DNA of 19,503 nt. It comes from Clostridiales bacterium UBA5888. Lineage in GTDB: Bacteria; Bacillota; Clostridia; Oscillospirales; Oscillospiraceae. Where the stretch lies: positions 1-19,503 of the forward strand of contig DJEW01000006.1 in NCBI GenBank assembly GCA_002431965.1, in the 5' to 3' direction. The notes below the pieces were generated by a model. The model was not told where the DNA came from. It saw only the letters and a program-made list of their open reading frames with translations, and did no database searches. Shown here piece by piece: positions 6,176 through 14,438 of the stretch (its first letter is position 1; every line of letters begins with the position of its first letter). A program made the position numbers and the translations under genes.

Positions 6176-6811
6176 ATGCTGCCGCAGAGAGATATAGATG
6201 GGATCGTCGCGCTGCTGCTGGCAGAGTATCCGCAGGCGGGGTGCACGCTCGACTGGGGCAAGGACTATGAGCTTTTGTTCTCTGTGCGCCTTGCCGCGCA
6301 GTGTACGGACGAGCGCGTGAACAAGATCACTCCCGCCCTCTTCAAACGCTTCCCGACGCTGGAGGCGTTTGCCTCGGCGCGGGTGGAGGATGTGGAGGAA
6401 TACGTGCGCTCCTGCGGGTTTTACCACGCAAAGGCGCGGGACATCGTCGCGTGCGCGCAGATCCTCCTTGAAAAATACGGCGGGAAGCTGCCGCACACGA
6501 TGGAGGAGCTGACCGCGCTGCCCGGCGTCGGGCGCAAGACCGCAAACCTCATACTGGGCGACGTTTTTCACGTCCCCGGCGCAACCGTTGTGGACACGCA
6601 CTGCATCCGTCTGACAAACCGCCTCGGCATAGTTGACGGCGTCAAGGACCCCGTGAGGATCGAAGCCGTGCTGCGCAGAGTGATAGATCCGGAGAAGTCC
6701 TCCGCCTTCTGTCACGCGCTGGTGCTGCACGGACGCGCCGTGTGCACCGCGCGCCGCCCCCGGTGCGAAAGCTGCTGCGTGCGGCATCTGTGCCGCAGTT
6801 TTTCAGGATAA
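6176..6811 (+). CDS. nth: Endonuclease III (DNA glycosylase/AP lyase)
   Basis: The product is 211 aa, the same length as E. coli Nth. The enzyme removes oxidised pyrimidines and nicks abasic sites in base-excision repair. Key residues are all present: the helix-hairpin-helix LPGVGRKTANLILG with catalytic Lys121, catalytic Asp140 in VVDTHCIRLTNRLG, and the [4Fe-4S] ligands Cys190, Cys197, Cys200 and Cys206 in exact C-x6-C-x2-C-x5-C spacing. The ATG at 6176 fits the family start; upstream in-frame codons overlap the preceding gene. There is no clear ribosome-binding site and only 2 nt separate it from the upstream stop, so it is probably translationally coupled. Confidence 0.96.
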   Translation: MLPQRDIDGIVALLLAEYPQAGCTLDWGKDYELLFSVRLAAQCTDERVNKITPALFKRFPTLEAFASARVEDVEEYVRSCGFYHAKARDIVACAQILLEKYGGKLPHTMEELTALPGVGRKTANLILGDVFHVPGATVVDTHCIRLTNRLGIVDGVKDPVRIEAVLRRVIDPEKSSAFCHALVLHGRAVCTARRPRCESCCVRHLCRSFSG

Positions 6812-6828
6812 GGAGCAAGGAGAGACAT

Positions 6829-7941
6829 ATGCCTAATACTCCCGCGAGGGCGCGCGAGATCAACCCCGATCTCATACGCTGCATTGCCCTCTTTTTCGTC
6901 ATGGGCGTGCATTTTTACACCCACTGCGATATATATAACGCCGGGTTCACCGGGATAGGCGCAGTAGTTTCGGAATTTGCGCGCACGTCGTTCACGCCGG
7001 CGCTTGCGCTTTTCCTGATGCTGTCGGGCTACTTTCAGCGCGGGCGAAAGCTGAGCGCGCGCTATTATCTCGGGATACTCCGCCTTCTGGAGATGTACCT
7101 CATCTGCGCCGTGCTCGACCTGCTGTATTCGCACTTCTGGCTTGGCACGGAGCTGACGGTGCGCAGCTTCTTTGGCTCTATCGTCAACTTCACGGCGTCG
7201 GAGTACAGCTGGTACATTCTGCTCTACGGCGGGCTTTTTCTGCTGATTCCGTTTCTCAACCTCATGTATTCCTCCCTCTCCTGCCGCGGGCACAAGCGCA
7301 TACTTGTTTTCAGCGTCGCCGCGCTCTCGTGCCTGCCGTTCTCGGCGCTCAACGCCTTTGTCAGCCTCTGCCCCTACTGGTGGCAGCGCATCTGGCCGGT
7401 AATGTTCTACCTTATGGGCGCGTACATCGGCGAATACCGCCCGCAGCCGGGCAAAAAAAAATGCGGGCTGTGGCTGCTCGCAGCGTGGTGCGTGTTCTCG
7501 CTGTATAACTTTTTTGTCTATTCGCCCGCATCGCCCGTCTCGCTGCCGTATACGCAGGCTTTTCTATATGCGCATGAGAGCCTGCAAAACGCGGTTTTAT
7601 CGCCGCTGCTCTTCCTCTTTGTGCTGAATCTCGACCTGTCGCGCTGCCCGGCATGGCTGGCACGGCTGACGGAGGCGGTTTCGAAGTATTCCTACGGCGC
7701 GTTCCTTTTCTCGTCCATTACTGACTCGTTCATCTACGGATGGCTGTCGGCGCTCGTGCCGGAGGCGGCGCGGCGGCTTATCCTCTTCCCGCTCGCCCTG
7801 CCGGTGAGCTACGCTCTGGCAGTGTCGCTGTCCGCCGCGGCGGACAGGCTCGTCAATGTGATCGACCGGGTGATTCGCCCGGCGGTCGAAAAGCTCGTCA
7901 CATGGGCGTACCGTTCTCTCGCCCCGGACGCGGCGGAATAA
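6829..7941 (+). CDS. Integral membrane acyltransferase (acyltransferase 3 family)
   Basis: The product is 370 aa. The protein is strongly hydrophobic with about ten predicted transmembrane helices. It opens with INPDLIRCIALFFVMGVHFYTH, matching the family-3 acyltransferase first helix with its conserved His (His28), followed by FTPALALFLMLSGYF and a second aromatic-rich helix. This family transfers acetyl or other acyl groups to exopolysaccharide, teichoic acid, peptidoglycan or other surface glycans; the substrate here cannot be assigned. No C-terminal SGNH domain is present, so it is not an OatA-type two-domain enzyme. The ATG at 6829 has AAGGAGAG just upstream, 17 nt after nth. It ends the operon before a strong terminator. 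Co-transcription with nth looks positional rather than functional. Confidence 0.85.
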   Translation: MPNTPARAREINPDLIRCIALFFVMGVHFYTHCDIYNAGFTGIGAVVSEFARTSFTPALALFLMLSGYFQRGRKLSARYYLGILRLLEMYLICAVLDLLYSHFWLGTELTVRSFFGSIVNFTASEYSWYILLYGGLFLLIPFLNLMYSSLSCRGHKRILVFSVAALSCLPFSALNAFVSLCPYWWQRIWPVMFYLMGAYIGEYRPQPGKKKCGLWLLAAWCVFSLYNFFVYSPASPVSLPYTQAFLYAHESLQNAVLSPLLFLFVLNLDLSRCPAWLARLTEAVSKYSYGAFLFSSITDSFIYGWLSALVPEAARRLILFPLALPVSYALAVSLSAAADRLVNVIDRVIRPAVEKLVTWAYRSLAPDAAE

Positions 7942-7963
7942 AGAAATAATATGATACTGCAGA

Positions 7964-8005
7964 AGGTGCACGGTCGCTCGACCGTGCACCTGTTTTCTTT
8001 ATTTT
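7964..8005 (+). terminator. Intrinsic terminator after the acyltransferase gene
   Basis: AGGTGCACGGTCG (7964-7976) pairs with CGACCGTGCACCT (7979-7991), a 13-bp perfect palindromic stem, followed by TTTT-C-TTT-A-TTTT. It lies between convergent genes; read on the minus strand it has no clean T-run, so it is a weaker stop for dnaE. Positions 8006-8090 contain no gene and no second terminator that I can see. Confidence 0.88.
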
Positions 8006-8090
8006 CCGGCATTTTCCGCCGCGCAGTCAGGGGATCCTCACCTTATAGCCGGGAGGGAGCGTCGCGCGCGGAGCGGGAGGAAAAATTTTT

Positions 8091-11000
8091 TCACCGCAGC
8101 ACGACGTTCTCTTCTCCCAGCATTTCCTTCAGCTCGTCAATGAGCGCATCATGGATGAGGCAGTTGGCGGTGAGCTTTTTCTTCTCCCGCTCGCAGTAGA
8201 TGACAAGCTGCTGCGTGCCGGGGAACATCTCAAGTATCAGCTCTATGCGCTTTATGCGCGCATCGTCCTCCGAGGGCAGCTTCACCCAGAGCTTTTGCCC
8301 CGCATGACCGCCCGATGTTCTCCGCGCGCCGTTCGCCTTCGCGCTCTCCGCTGCGGAGCGCACTGCGTCCGCGTCCGATATGGGGCGGATGGTGTCCACC
8401 ATGAGCTGCGGCTCCTTCTCGTCGCGCACGGAGATGCGCCCCTTGACGATGAGCGCGGCGTTGTCCTGTATGAATTCGCCGCTGCGGTCAAGCACGCGCT
8501 GGAACGCGATAAGCTCCATCGTGCCTGTGTCGTCCTCAAGCGTTATATAGCTCATGAGCGAGCGGTTTTTTGTCGGGCGGGTCTTCACTCCAGCGACAAC
8601 GCCCGCCACGGTGATGTACTGCCCGTCGGAATAGCTTTTGGGTCCTTCGTCCCCGGCAAAGTCCGCCATCACCGCGCCAATGGGCGACGCGCCTATTTTG
8701 CGCACCGCATCGCGGTATTCGTCCATGGGATGCCCTGTGAGATAAAGCCCGGTCGTCTCCTTCTCCATCGCCATTTTCTCGCGCGCGGAAAATTCCTCGA
8801 TATCCGGGATGGGTATGGTGACGGGGCGCGCCGCGTCCTCACCCTCGTCTGCGCCGAAAAGATCCATCTGCCCGGAGATATTGTCCCGCTCCGCCTGAGC
8901 GATGCTGTCGATGACCGCGTCCGCGATCTGCATGAGCGCGCGGCGCTTATAGCCCAGCGAATCGAACGCCCCCGCCTTTATGAGGTTTTCGACCGCACGG
9001 CGGTTGAGCTCCTTACCGGACATGCGCCGGCAGAAGTCCTCAAAGCTCTCGAAAAGCCCGCCGCGCTCGCGCTCGGCGACGAGGGCGTTTATCGCGCCCC
9101 AGCCGATGCCCTTTATCGCCACAAGACCGTAGCGCAGGTTCTCCCCCGAGACGGTGAAGTTCGCGCCGGACTCGTTCACATCGGGCGGCAGCAGCTTTAT
9201 GCCGATCTCCCGGCATTCGGCGATATATTCGGCGACCTTGGGGCTGTTGTCGAGCACGGAGGTCAAAAGCGCCGCCATGTACTGCTGGGGGTAGTGACGT
9301 TTCATGTACGCGGTGCGGTAGGCGACGATGGCGTAGCACACCGCGTGCGCTTTGTTGAAGGCATAGCTTGCAAAGTCGAGTATCTCGTCATATATGCTGT
9401 TTGCCACGCTCTCGCTCACGCCGTTTGCCAGCGCGCCCGGAATGCCGCGGCTTGGATCGCCGTGGATAAAGGCGACGCGCTCGGCATCGATGACCTTGTG
9501 CTTTTTTTTGGACATTGCGCGGCGGATCATGTCCGCCTGACCGAGCGAGAAGCCCGCAAGGCGGCGGAATATCTCGATGACCTGCTCCTGATAGACGATG
9601 CACCCGTAGGTGACGGAGAGGATGGGGCGGAGAAGCTCATGCTTGTAGCTTGCCTTCTCCGGGTGGGCGGAGCATTCGAGAAAGCGGGGGATGCTGTCCA
9701 TAGGACCCGGGCGGTAGAGCGCGATGAGGGCGGTGATGTCCTCAATGCTTTTTGGCTTCAGCCCCACGCACACGCCCGTCATACCCGTGCTTTCAAGCTG
9801 GAACACGCCGCTCGTGCGCCCCTGGGCGAGCATCTCATACGTCGCCGCGTCGTCCTCGGGCGCGTCTTCTATTTTGAAGCCCGGCTCCTTTTCCTGCACG
9901 AGCCTGACCGCATCGTCAAGCACCGTGAGGTTTCTCAGGGCGAGAAAATCCATCTTCAGCAGCCCCAGCTCCTCCAGCGTCGTCATGGGGTACTGGCACA
10001 CGACGGATTCGTCGTTCTTCGCCAGCGGCACGTATTCATACACCGGCTTTTCCGTTATCACAACGCCGGCGGCATGGGTGGAGGCGTGGCGCGGCATGCC
10101 CTCGAGAGCACGCGCCGTGTCGATAAGGCGGCGAAGGGTGTCGTCGCTCTCGTACATTTCGCGAAGTGGCTTTGAAAGCCTGATCGCCTCGTCGAGCGTC
10201 ATATTCAGCGCGCCCGGACCGGAGGGTATCTGCTTTGCCACAGCGTCCGTGTCCGCATAGCTGACGGAGAGGGCGCGCCCCGCGTCGCGCACGGCGTTTC
10301 GCGCCGCCATCGTGCCGAATGTGACGATCTGTGCGACGTGATCCTCGCCGTAGACGCGCTTGACGTAGTCTATGACCTCGCTGCGGCGGTTGACGCAGAA
10401 GTCCACGTCTATATCCGGCATGGAGACGCGCTCGGGGTTGAGAAAGCGTTCAAAAAAGAGGCTGTATTTTATGGGATCGACGTCCGTGATGTGCAGGCAG
10501 TAGGACACGACGCTGCCCGCCGCGCTGCCGCGCCCCGGACCGACGGGGATCCCGTTTCGTTTGGCATAGCCGATGAAGTCCGAGACGATGAGAAAATAGT
10601 CCACAAACCCCATTTTTTCTATCATCTCCAGCTCATAGTCGAGCTGGGCGTGCACCTCGGGGCTGTTGGGGTAGCGCTCGGCAAAGCCTTTTTCGCAGAG
10701 CTTGCGGAGATAGGCGCTGCTGTCCGTCTCCCCCTCGGGGAGCCTGAAGCGCGGAAGGTAATAGTGCCCGAAGCGGAAGTCGAAATTGCAGCGCTCGGCA
10801 ATGTCGGCGGTGTTGTCCGCCGCCTCCTGCCAGTCCGGGAAGAGCGCGCGCATCTCCTCCTCGCTCTTGAGATACAGCTCCTGCGATTCAAAGCGCATGC
10901 GGTTGGGGTCGTCAACGGTCTTGCCCATCTGTATGCACATCAAAACGTCCTGATAATATGCGTCCTGCTTTTCTATATAGTGCGCGTCGTTTGTGACGAC

Positions 11001-11600
11001 AAGGGGAATGCCCGTGTCCTTATGGAGCGCGATAAGCTCCGCCGCGGCACGCTTTTCGTCGCGTATGCCGTGATCCTGTATCTCAAGGAAGAAATTCCTC
11101 TCGCCGAAAAGCTCGTTCAGCTCCAGCGCGCGCGCCTTTGCCCCGGCATAATCGCCGTGTAGGAGCTTCTGCGGTATCTCCCCCGCGAGGCAGCCCGACA
11201 GGCAGATCAGTCCCTCGGCATGCTCGTGCAGCAGCGCCCAGTCTATGCGGGGCTTTGTGTAAAACCCCTCGGTGAACGCCGCGGAGACGAGATAGCAGAG
11301 GTTGCGGTAGCCCGTCTCGTTTCTGCACAGGAGGATAAGGTGGGAATAATCGCTGTCGAGCATATGGTCGCGGTCGGTCATGCCGCGCGGGGCGACATAT
11401 ACCTCGCACCCGATTATCGGCTTTATCCCCGCTTCCCTGCACGCCTTGTAAAACGCGACCGCGCCGTACATCACGCCGTGATCGGTCACGGCGAGGGCGG
11501 TCTGTCCCAGCTCCGCCGCTTTTTTTGCGATTTTATCTATACGGCACGCGCCGTCGAGCAGTGAATACTCCGTATGCACGTGAAGATGTACAAAGCTCAT
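8091..11600 (-). CDS. dnaE: DNA polymerase III alpha subunit, DnaE type
   Basis: The product is 1169 aa, a full-length DnaE. It catalyses DNA synthesis at the replication fork; in Firmicutes with PolC, DnaE extends RNA primers, and in some lineages it is the main polymerase. Domain order: PHP domain (about 1-270) starting FVHLHVHTEYSLLDG with metal-site motifs VTDHG and TNDAHYI; the polymerase palm with GPGRGSAAGS and the catalytic pair in PDIDVDF (Asp396, Asp398), plus Asp551 in KMDFLALRNLT. Fingers and a helix-hairpin-helix region follow (about 800-880), then a clamp-binding motif QMDLF (911-915) and a C-terminal OB fold (about 995-1075, ITVAGVVAGVKTRPTKN). The ATG at 11600 has AGGAG 11 nt upstream. 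It is last in the hprK operon, 30 bp after whiA. The PHP metal-ligand motifs look intact, unlike in E. coli DnaE. Confidence 0.97.
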   Translation of the reverse strand: MSFVHLHVHTEYSLLDGACRIDKIAKKAAELGQTALAVTDHGVMYGAVAFYKACREAGIKPIIGCEVYVAPRGMTDRDHMLDSDYSHLILLCRNETGYRNLCYLVSAAFTEGFYTKPRIDWALLHEHAEGLICLSGCLAGEIPQKLLHGDYAGAKARALELNELFGERNFFLEIQDHGIRDEKRAAAELIALHKDTGIPLVVTNDAHYIEKQDAYYQDVLMCIQMGKTVDDPNRMRFESQELYLKSEEEMRALFPDWQEAADNTADIAERCNFDFRFGHYYLPRFRLPEGETDSSAYLRKLCEKGFAERYPNSPEVHAQLDYELEMIEKMGFVDYFLIVSDFIGYAKRNGIPVGPGRGSAAGSVVSYCLHITDVDPIKYSLFFERFLNPERVSMPDIDVDFCVNRRSEVIDYVKRVYGEDHVAQIVTFGTMAARNAVRDAGRALSVSYADTDAVAKQIPSGPGALNMTLDEAIRLSKPLREMYESDDTLRRLIDTARALEGMPRHASTHAAGVVITEKPVYEYVPLAKNDESVVCQYPMTTLEELGLLKMDFLALRNLTVLDDAVRLVQEKEPGFKIEDAPEDDAATYEMLAQGRTSGVFQLESTGMTGVCVGLKPKSIEDITALIALYRPGPMDSIPRFLECSAHPEKASYKHELLRPILSVTYGCIVYQEQVIEIFRRLAGFSLGQADMIRRAMSKKKHKVIDAERVAFIHGDPSRGIPGALANGVSESVANSIYDEILDFASYAFNKAHAVCYAIVAYRTAYMKRHYPQQYMAALLTSVLDNSPKVAEYIAECREIGIKLLPPDVNESGANFTVSGENLRYGLVAIKGIGWGAINALVAERERGGLFESFEDFCRRMSGKELNRRAVENLIKAGAFDSLGYKRRALMQIADAVIDSIAQAERDNISGQMDLFGADEGEDAARPVTIPIPDIEEFSAREKMAMEKETTGLYLTGHPMDEYRDAVRKIGASPIGAVMADFAGDEGPKSYSDGQYITVAGVVAGVKTRPTKNRSLMSYITLEDDTGTMELIAFQRVLDRSGEFIQDNAALIVKGRISVRDEKEPQLMVDTIRPISDADAVRSAAESAKANGARRTSGGHAGQKLWVKLPSEDDARIKRIELILEMFPGTQQLVIYCEREKKKLTANCLIHDALIDELKEMLGEENVVLR

Positions 11601-11630
11601 CTGTGGTCTTGCTCCTGTGGTATATATACT

Positions 11631-12539
11631 CTATTCCTCTTCCGCGTCCGGGACGAGGCTCATTATCTTCCTGAACCTGTGGCTCAGGCAGCTTTTTGTC
11701 ACTGGCGGATTCGACAGCTGCGCGAGATCGGCAAGGCTCGCCGCGGGGTTTGTTATCCGCAGCAGCGCCGCGTCGCGCAGAGGCTCCGGCAGCGCGTCCA
11801 GCCCGTATTCGCGCGCGATGCGCCGTATTGCGCGAAGCTGCGCCTCCGCGGCGAGGACGGTTTTGTCCGTGTTTGCCGAGTCGCAGTTGATCTGCCGGGT
11901 TATGGTGTTGCGCATTTCCTTGTCAACCTTCGCGGTCATCACCTTCATTGCGGTGGAGGGCGCGCCTATCGTGGTGAAAAAATCCGCTATCGCGTCCGCC
12001 TGCTTGAAGTACAAAAGCGAGTTGCCGCTGCGCTCGGTCTCCCTGGGGGCAAAGTCCATGTCCAGCAGCATGGAGTATACCTCGCGGCTGACGCTGCGAT
12101 GCGGCGTGGCAAGCTCAAGATGGTAGCGCTTGTCCGGGTCCGTGACGCTGCCGCCCGCGAGAAATGCCCCGCGCACAAATGCCGCGCGGCAGCAGTCCTC
12201 CTCCAGCACGCCGTAATTGACATGGTGGGTGAGCAAGGTGTCGATATCCGCGCCGTAGCAGTCGAGTATTTTTTCTATCTTGTCGCGCGATGTGACGGTG
12301 AACGTCTTTTTCCCTGCCGCGCCCTCGGGCGGCACGGTGTCGAACGCTGTCGAAAAGGCGCGGCGGAAAAGCCGCGGCAGGCGCGCCGAGAAAGCGTCGC
12401 TCGCCGTGATCACACGTATCTCGCCGGGCGAGAACGTGTTGCAGTACATCAGAACGCCGTAGCACTCCGCCACGGCGTCGCACCGGCGGTCTATCTTCTG
12501 CTGGCAAAGCTCCGCCTTGGCTTCGGATGAAAATGACAT
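11631..12539 (-). CDS. whiA: DNA-binding protein WhiA
   Basis: The product is 302 aa, normal WhiA length. WhiA is an actinobacterial sporulation regulator and in Bacillus influences cell division and chromosome segregation. The N-terminal part is the degenerate LAGLIDADG homing-endonuclease fold (about 1-215), with the recognisable RAAFVRGAFLAGGSVTDP (119-135) followed by YHLELATPHRS and the MLLDMDFAPRETER segment. The C-terminal helix-turn-helix (about 255-295) includes SLADLAQLSNPPVTKSCLSHRFRKI. The ATG at 12539 lies 2 nt after the rapZ stop, with GGAG in the end of rapZ as its ribosome-binding site; the upstream open frame overlaps rapZ and is discarded. WhiA usually follows yvcK, but here it directly follows rapZ. 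Confidence 0.95.
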   Translation of the reverse strand: MSFSSEAKAELCQQKIDRRCDAVAECYGVLMYCNTFSPGEIRVITASDAFSARLPRLFRRAFSTAFDTVPPEGAAGKKTFTVTSRDKIEKILDCYGADIDTLLTHHVNYGVLEEDCCRAAFVRGAFLAGGSVTDPDKRYHLELATPHRSVSREVYSMLLDMDFAPRETERSGNSLLYFKQADAIADFFTTIGAPSTAMKVMTAKVDKEMRNTITRQINCDSANTDKTVLAAEAQLRAIRRIAREYGLDALPEPLRDAALLRITNPAASLADLAQLSNPPVTKSCLSHRFRKIMSLVPDAEEE

Positions 12540-12541
12540 AG

Positions 12542-13399
12542 CTATTTCTCCACGTCGCGGTTTATGTTCACGGAGTTTATCCCCCTGGCGGTGAGATAGT
12601 CGTTGAGCGCGGAGGCGATGGCGACGGATCTGTGCCGTCCGCCGGTGCACCCGATGGCGACCGTCAGCGACAGCTTTCCCTCCTCGATATATAGCGGAAG
12701 GAGAAAATCTATAAGCTCCTCTAGCTTCTGCATGAAGGTGCGCGTCTGCTGATAACCGAACACAAACTCAAAGACGGGTCTGTCCAGCCCGCACAGCGGG
12801 CGCAGATCGTCCACATAGTAGGGGTTTGGCAGAAAACGCGCGTCGAAGACAAGATCCGCATCCATCGGCAGCCCGTGCTTATAGCCAAAGCTCATCACCG
12901 TCACGTCGATCTCGCGCTTGCGCCCCGCCCCGGCGAAGAGGGAGAAGAGACGGTTTTGCAGCATGCCCAGCGTGAGCGAGGAACTGTTGACGATAAAGTC
13001 CGCCCGTTCGCGCACCGGGGCGAGCAGCGCCTGCTCCTTTTTGATGGCTTCCTCCACGCTCATGCCGCGCGTCTGAAGCGGGTGGCGGCGGCGGGATTCC
13101 TTATAGCGCTTTACAAGCGTCGCCTCGTCCGCGTCCATATAGAGGATGCGGCAGGTGCAGTCCATATCCTTGAGCTGGTCAAGCGTTTTCAGAAGCTCGT
13201 CGAAGCCGTCCTTCTCGCGCACGTCGGTGACAAGGGCGACGCGCTCATAGCGCCCCTTTGTCGCCATGCACAGCTCCGCAAAGCGCGGCATGAGCGCCAC
13301 GGGCATGTTGTCCACGCAGTAATAGTCCAGATCCTCCAGCACGTCCGCCGCGCGGCTCTTTCCCGCGCCGGACAGCCCCGTGATTATAAGAAATTCCAT
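12542..13399 (-). CDS. rapZ: RNase adapter / nucleotide-binding protein RapZ (YvcJ)
   Basis: The product is 285 aa, standard for the family. In Enterobacteria RapZ guides RNase E to the sRNA GlmZ and so controls GlmS; in Bacillus YvcJ is a GTP/ATP-binding protein needed for normal competence. The Walker A motif GLSGAGKS is at residues 8-15 after EFLIIT, with the typical DLDYYCVDNMP just behind. The C-terminal domain carries the family signature GCTGGRHRS (250-258). The start ATG immediately follows the murB stop with no gap (TAAATG), so translation is probably coupled; an AGAGGA site lies inside the end of murB. Its position beside hprK, murB and whiA is conserved in Firmicutes. Confidence 0.96.
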   Translation of the reverse strand: MEFLIITGLSGAGKSRAADVLEDLDYYCVDNMPVALMPRFAELCMATKGRYERVALVTDVREKDGFDELLKTLDQLKDMDCTCRILYMDADEATLVKRYKESRRRHPLQTRGMSVEEAIKKEQALLAPVRERADFIVNSSSLTLGMLQNRLFSLFAGAGRKREIDVTVMSFGYKHGLPMDADLVFDARFLPNPYYVDDLRPLCGLDRPVFEFVFGYQQTRTFMQKLEELIDFLLPLYIEEGKLSLTVAIGCTGGRHRSVAIASALNDYLTARGINSVNINRDVEK

Positions 13400-14422
13400 T
13401 TATTTGTCCTCTTGCTGTGCATCGTCCGGCATTGCGATAACACCGGTATCGACGAATCTGTTGCGCGGCACCTGCGGTCCGCGATCCTCAAGCTTATAGT
13501 CCGGCGGATAGAGTATTATCTCCGGCTCCAAAAGCACACCGGAATGTGCATACACGCGCCGGCGCACCTCTTTCAAAAGCTCGTGCACATCTCTGGCGGT
13601 GGCGCTGCCGGTGTTGACAACAAAGCCCGCGTGCTTCTCGCTGACCTGCGCGCCGCCCACCGCGAAGCCCTTCAGCCCCGCCTCGTCGATAAGCGCGGCG
13701 GCGTAGCGCCCCTCGGGGCGCTTGAAGGCGCTGCCCGCAGAGGGGAGATCGAGCGGCTGCTTTTCGCGGCGGCGCTCGTTCAGCTCGCGCATTTTTGCGG
13801 CGATCTCGTTCTTATCCCCCGGCACAAGGCGGAACACCGCGCTTATTATGACGTTGCCGGGAACTTTTTTGAAAAAGCTGCCGCGGTATTCAAAGCCGCA
13901 TTTCTCCGCCGGGATCTCATAAAGCCGCTGCTCGGGCAGATAGTAGCACACGACGCTCTCCACCGTGTCCTTCATCTCCCCGCCGTATGCCCCCGCGTTC
14001 ATCATCAGCGCGCCGCCTACCGTGCCCGGGATGCCCGAGGCAAATTCCAGCCCTGCAAGGGCGTTCTGCTGGGCAAAGGCGGCAAGGCGGCTGAGCGGCA
14101 CGCCCGCCTCGGCGTATATCGCTCCGTCCGGCAGCAAAAACATTTTCGTCAGCTTTTCGGTGCTGACTGCAAAAACGTCCGGCATACCCTCGTCCGGGAA
14201 GACGGTGTTCGTGCAGTTGCCGAGCATGAGCGGGGCAAGCTCGTGCTCCTTGAGGATGCAGCAGAGCTTCGCAAGGCTCGACACGTCGCCGGGGGAGGCG
14301 AGCGCGCGTATCGCGCCGCCCACGCGCATGGAGGAATGCGCGCTCATGGGCTCGTTCTCGAGTATTTTCATGCCCGGGAATGTTTTTTTTATCTCAACTA
14401 TCGCGTTTTCAAGCTTCTCCAT
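13400..14422 (-). CDS. murB: UDP-N-acetylenolpyruvoylglucosamine reductase
   Basis: The product is 340 aa. MurB reduces UDP-GlcNAc-enolpyruvate to UDP-MurNAc with NADPH and FAD, the second committed step of peptidoglycan synthesis. It begins with NEPMSAHSSMRVGG (the substrate/FAD motif), then the FAD-binding GN-x-TN element (68-72), FASGIPGTVGGALMMNAGAYGG (128-149), YRGSFFKK with Arg180, PSAGSAFKRPEG with the proton-donating Ser231, and LLEPEIILY with catalytic-site Glu (299-301). Absence of the extra loop makes it type II. Two oddities: the usual GNGSN/GNGTN reads GNCTN (Cys70), and about 35 residues follow the normal C-terminus. The ATG at 14422 has AAAGGAG upstream. It lies 16 bp after hprK. 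Confidence 0.95.
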   Translation of the reverse strand: MEKLENAIVEIKKTFPGMKILENEPMSAHSSMRVGGAIRALASPGDVSSLAKLCCILKEHELAPLMLGNCTNTVFPDEGMPDVFAVSTEKLTKMFLLPDGAIYAEAGVPLSRLAAFAQQNALAGLEFASGIPGTVGGALMMNAGAYGGEMKDTVESVVCYYLPEQRLYEIPAEKCGFEYRGSFFKKVPGNVIISAVFRLVPGDKNEIAAKMRELNERRREKQPLDLPSAGSAFKRPEGRYAAALIDEAGLKGFAVGGAQVSEKHAGFVVNTGSATARDVHELLKEVRRRVYAHSGVLLEPEIILYPPDYKLEDRGPQVPRNRFVDTGVIAMPDDAQQEDK

Positions 14423-14438
14423 ACGGTTTATCGCTCCT

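Noticed and set aside
8151..10175. 674-codon open frame on the plus strand
   Set aside because: It is antisense to dnaE, whose protein motifs are unambiguous. The translation is Arg/His/Ala-rich with no recognisable domain, and GC-rich codon use explains the lack of stops.
11601..11630. Separate dnaE promoter in the whiA-dnaE gap
   Set aside because: The 30-bp gap contains TATATA-like sequence and the ribosome-binding site, but no -35 element could be defined, so operon transcription is preferred.
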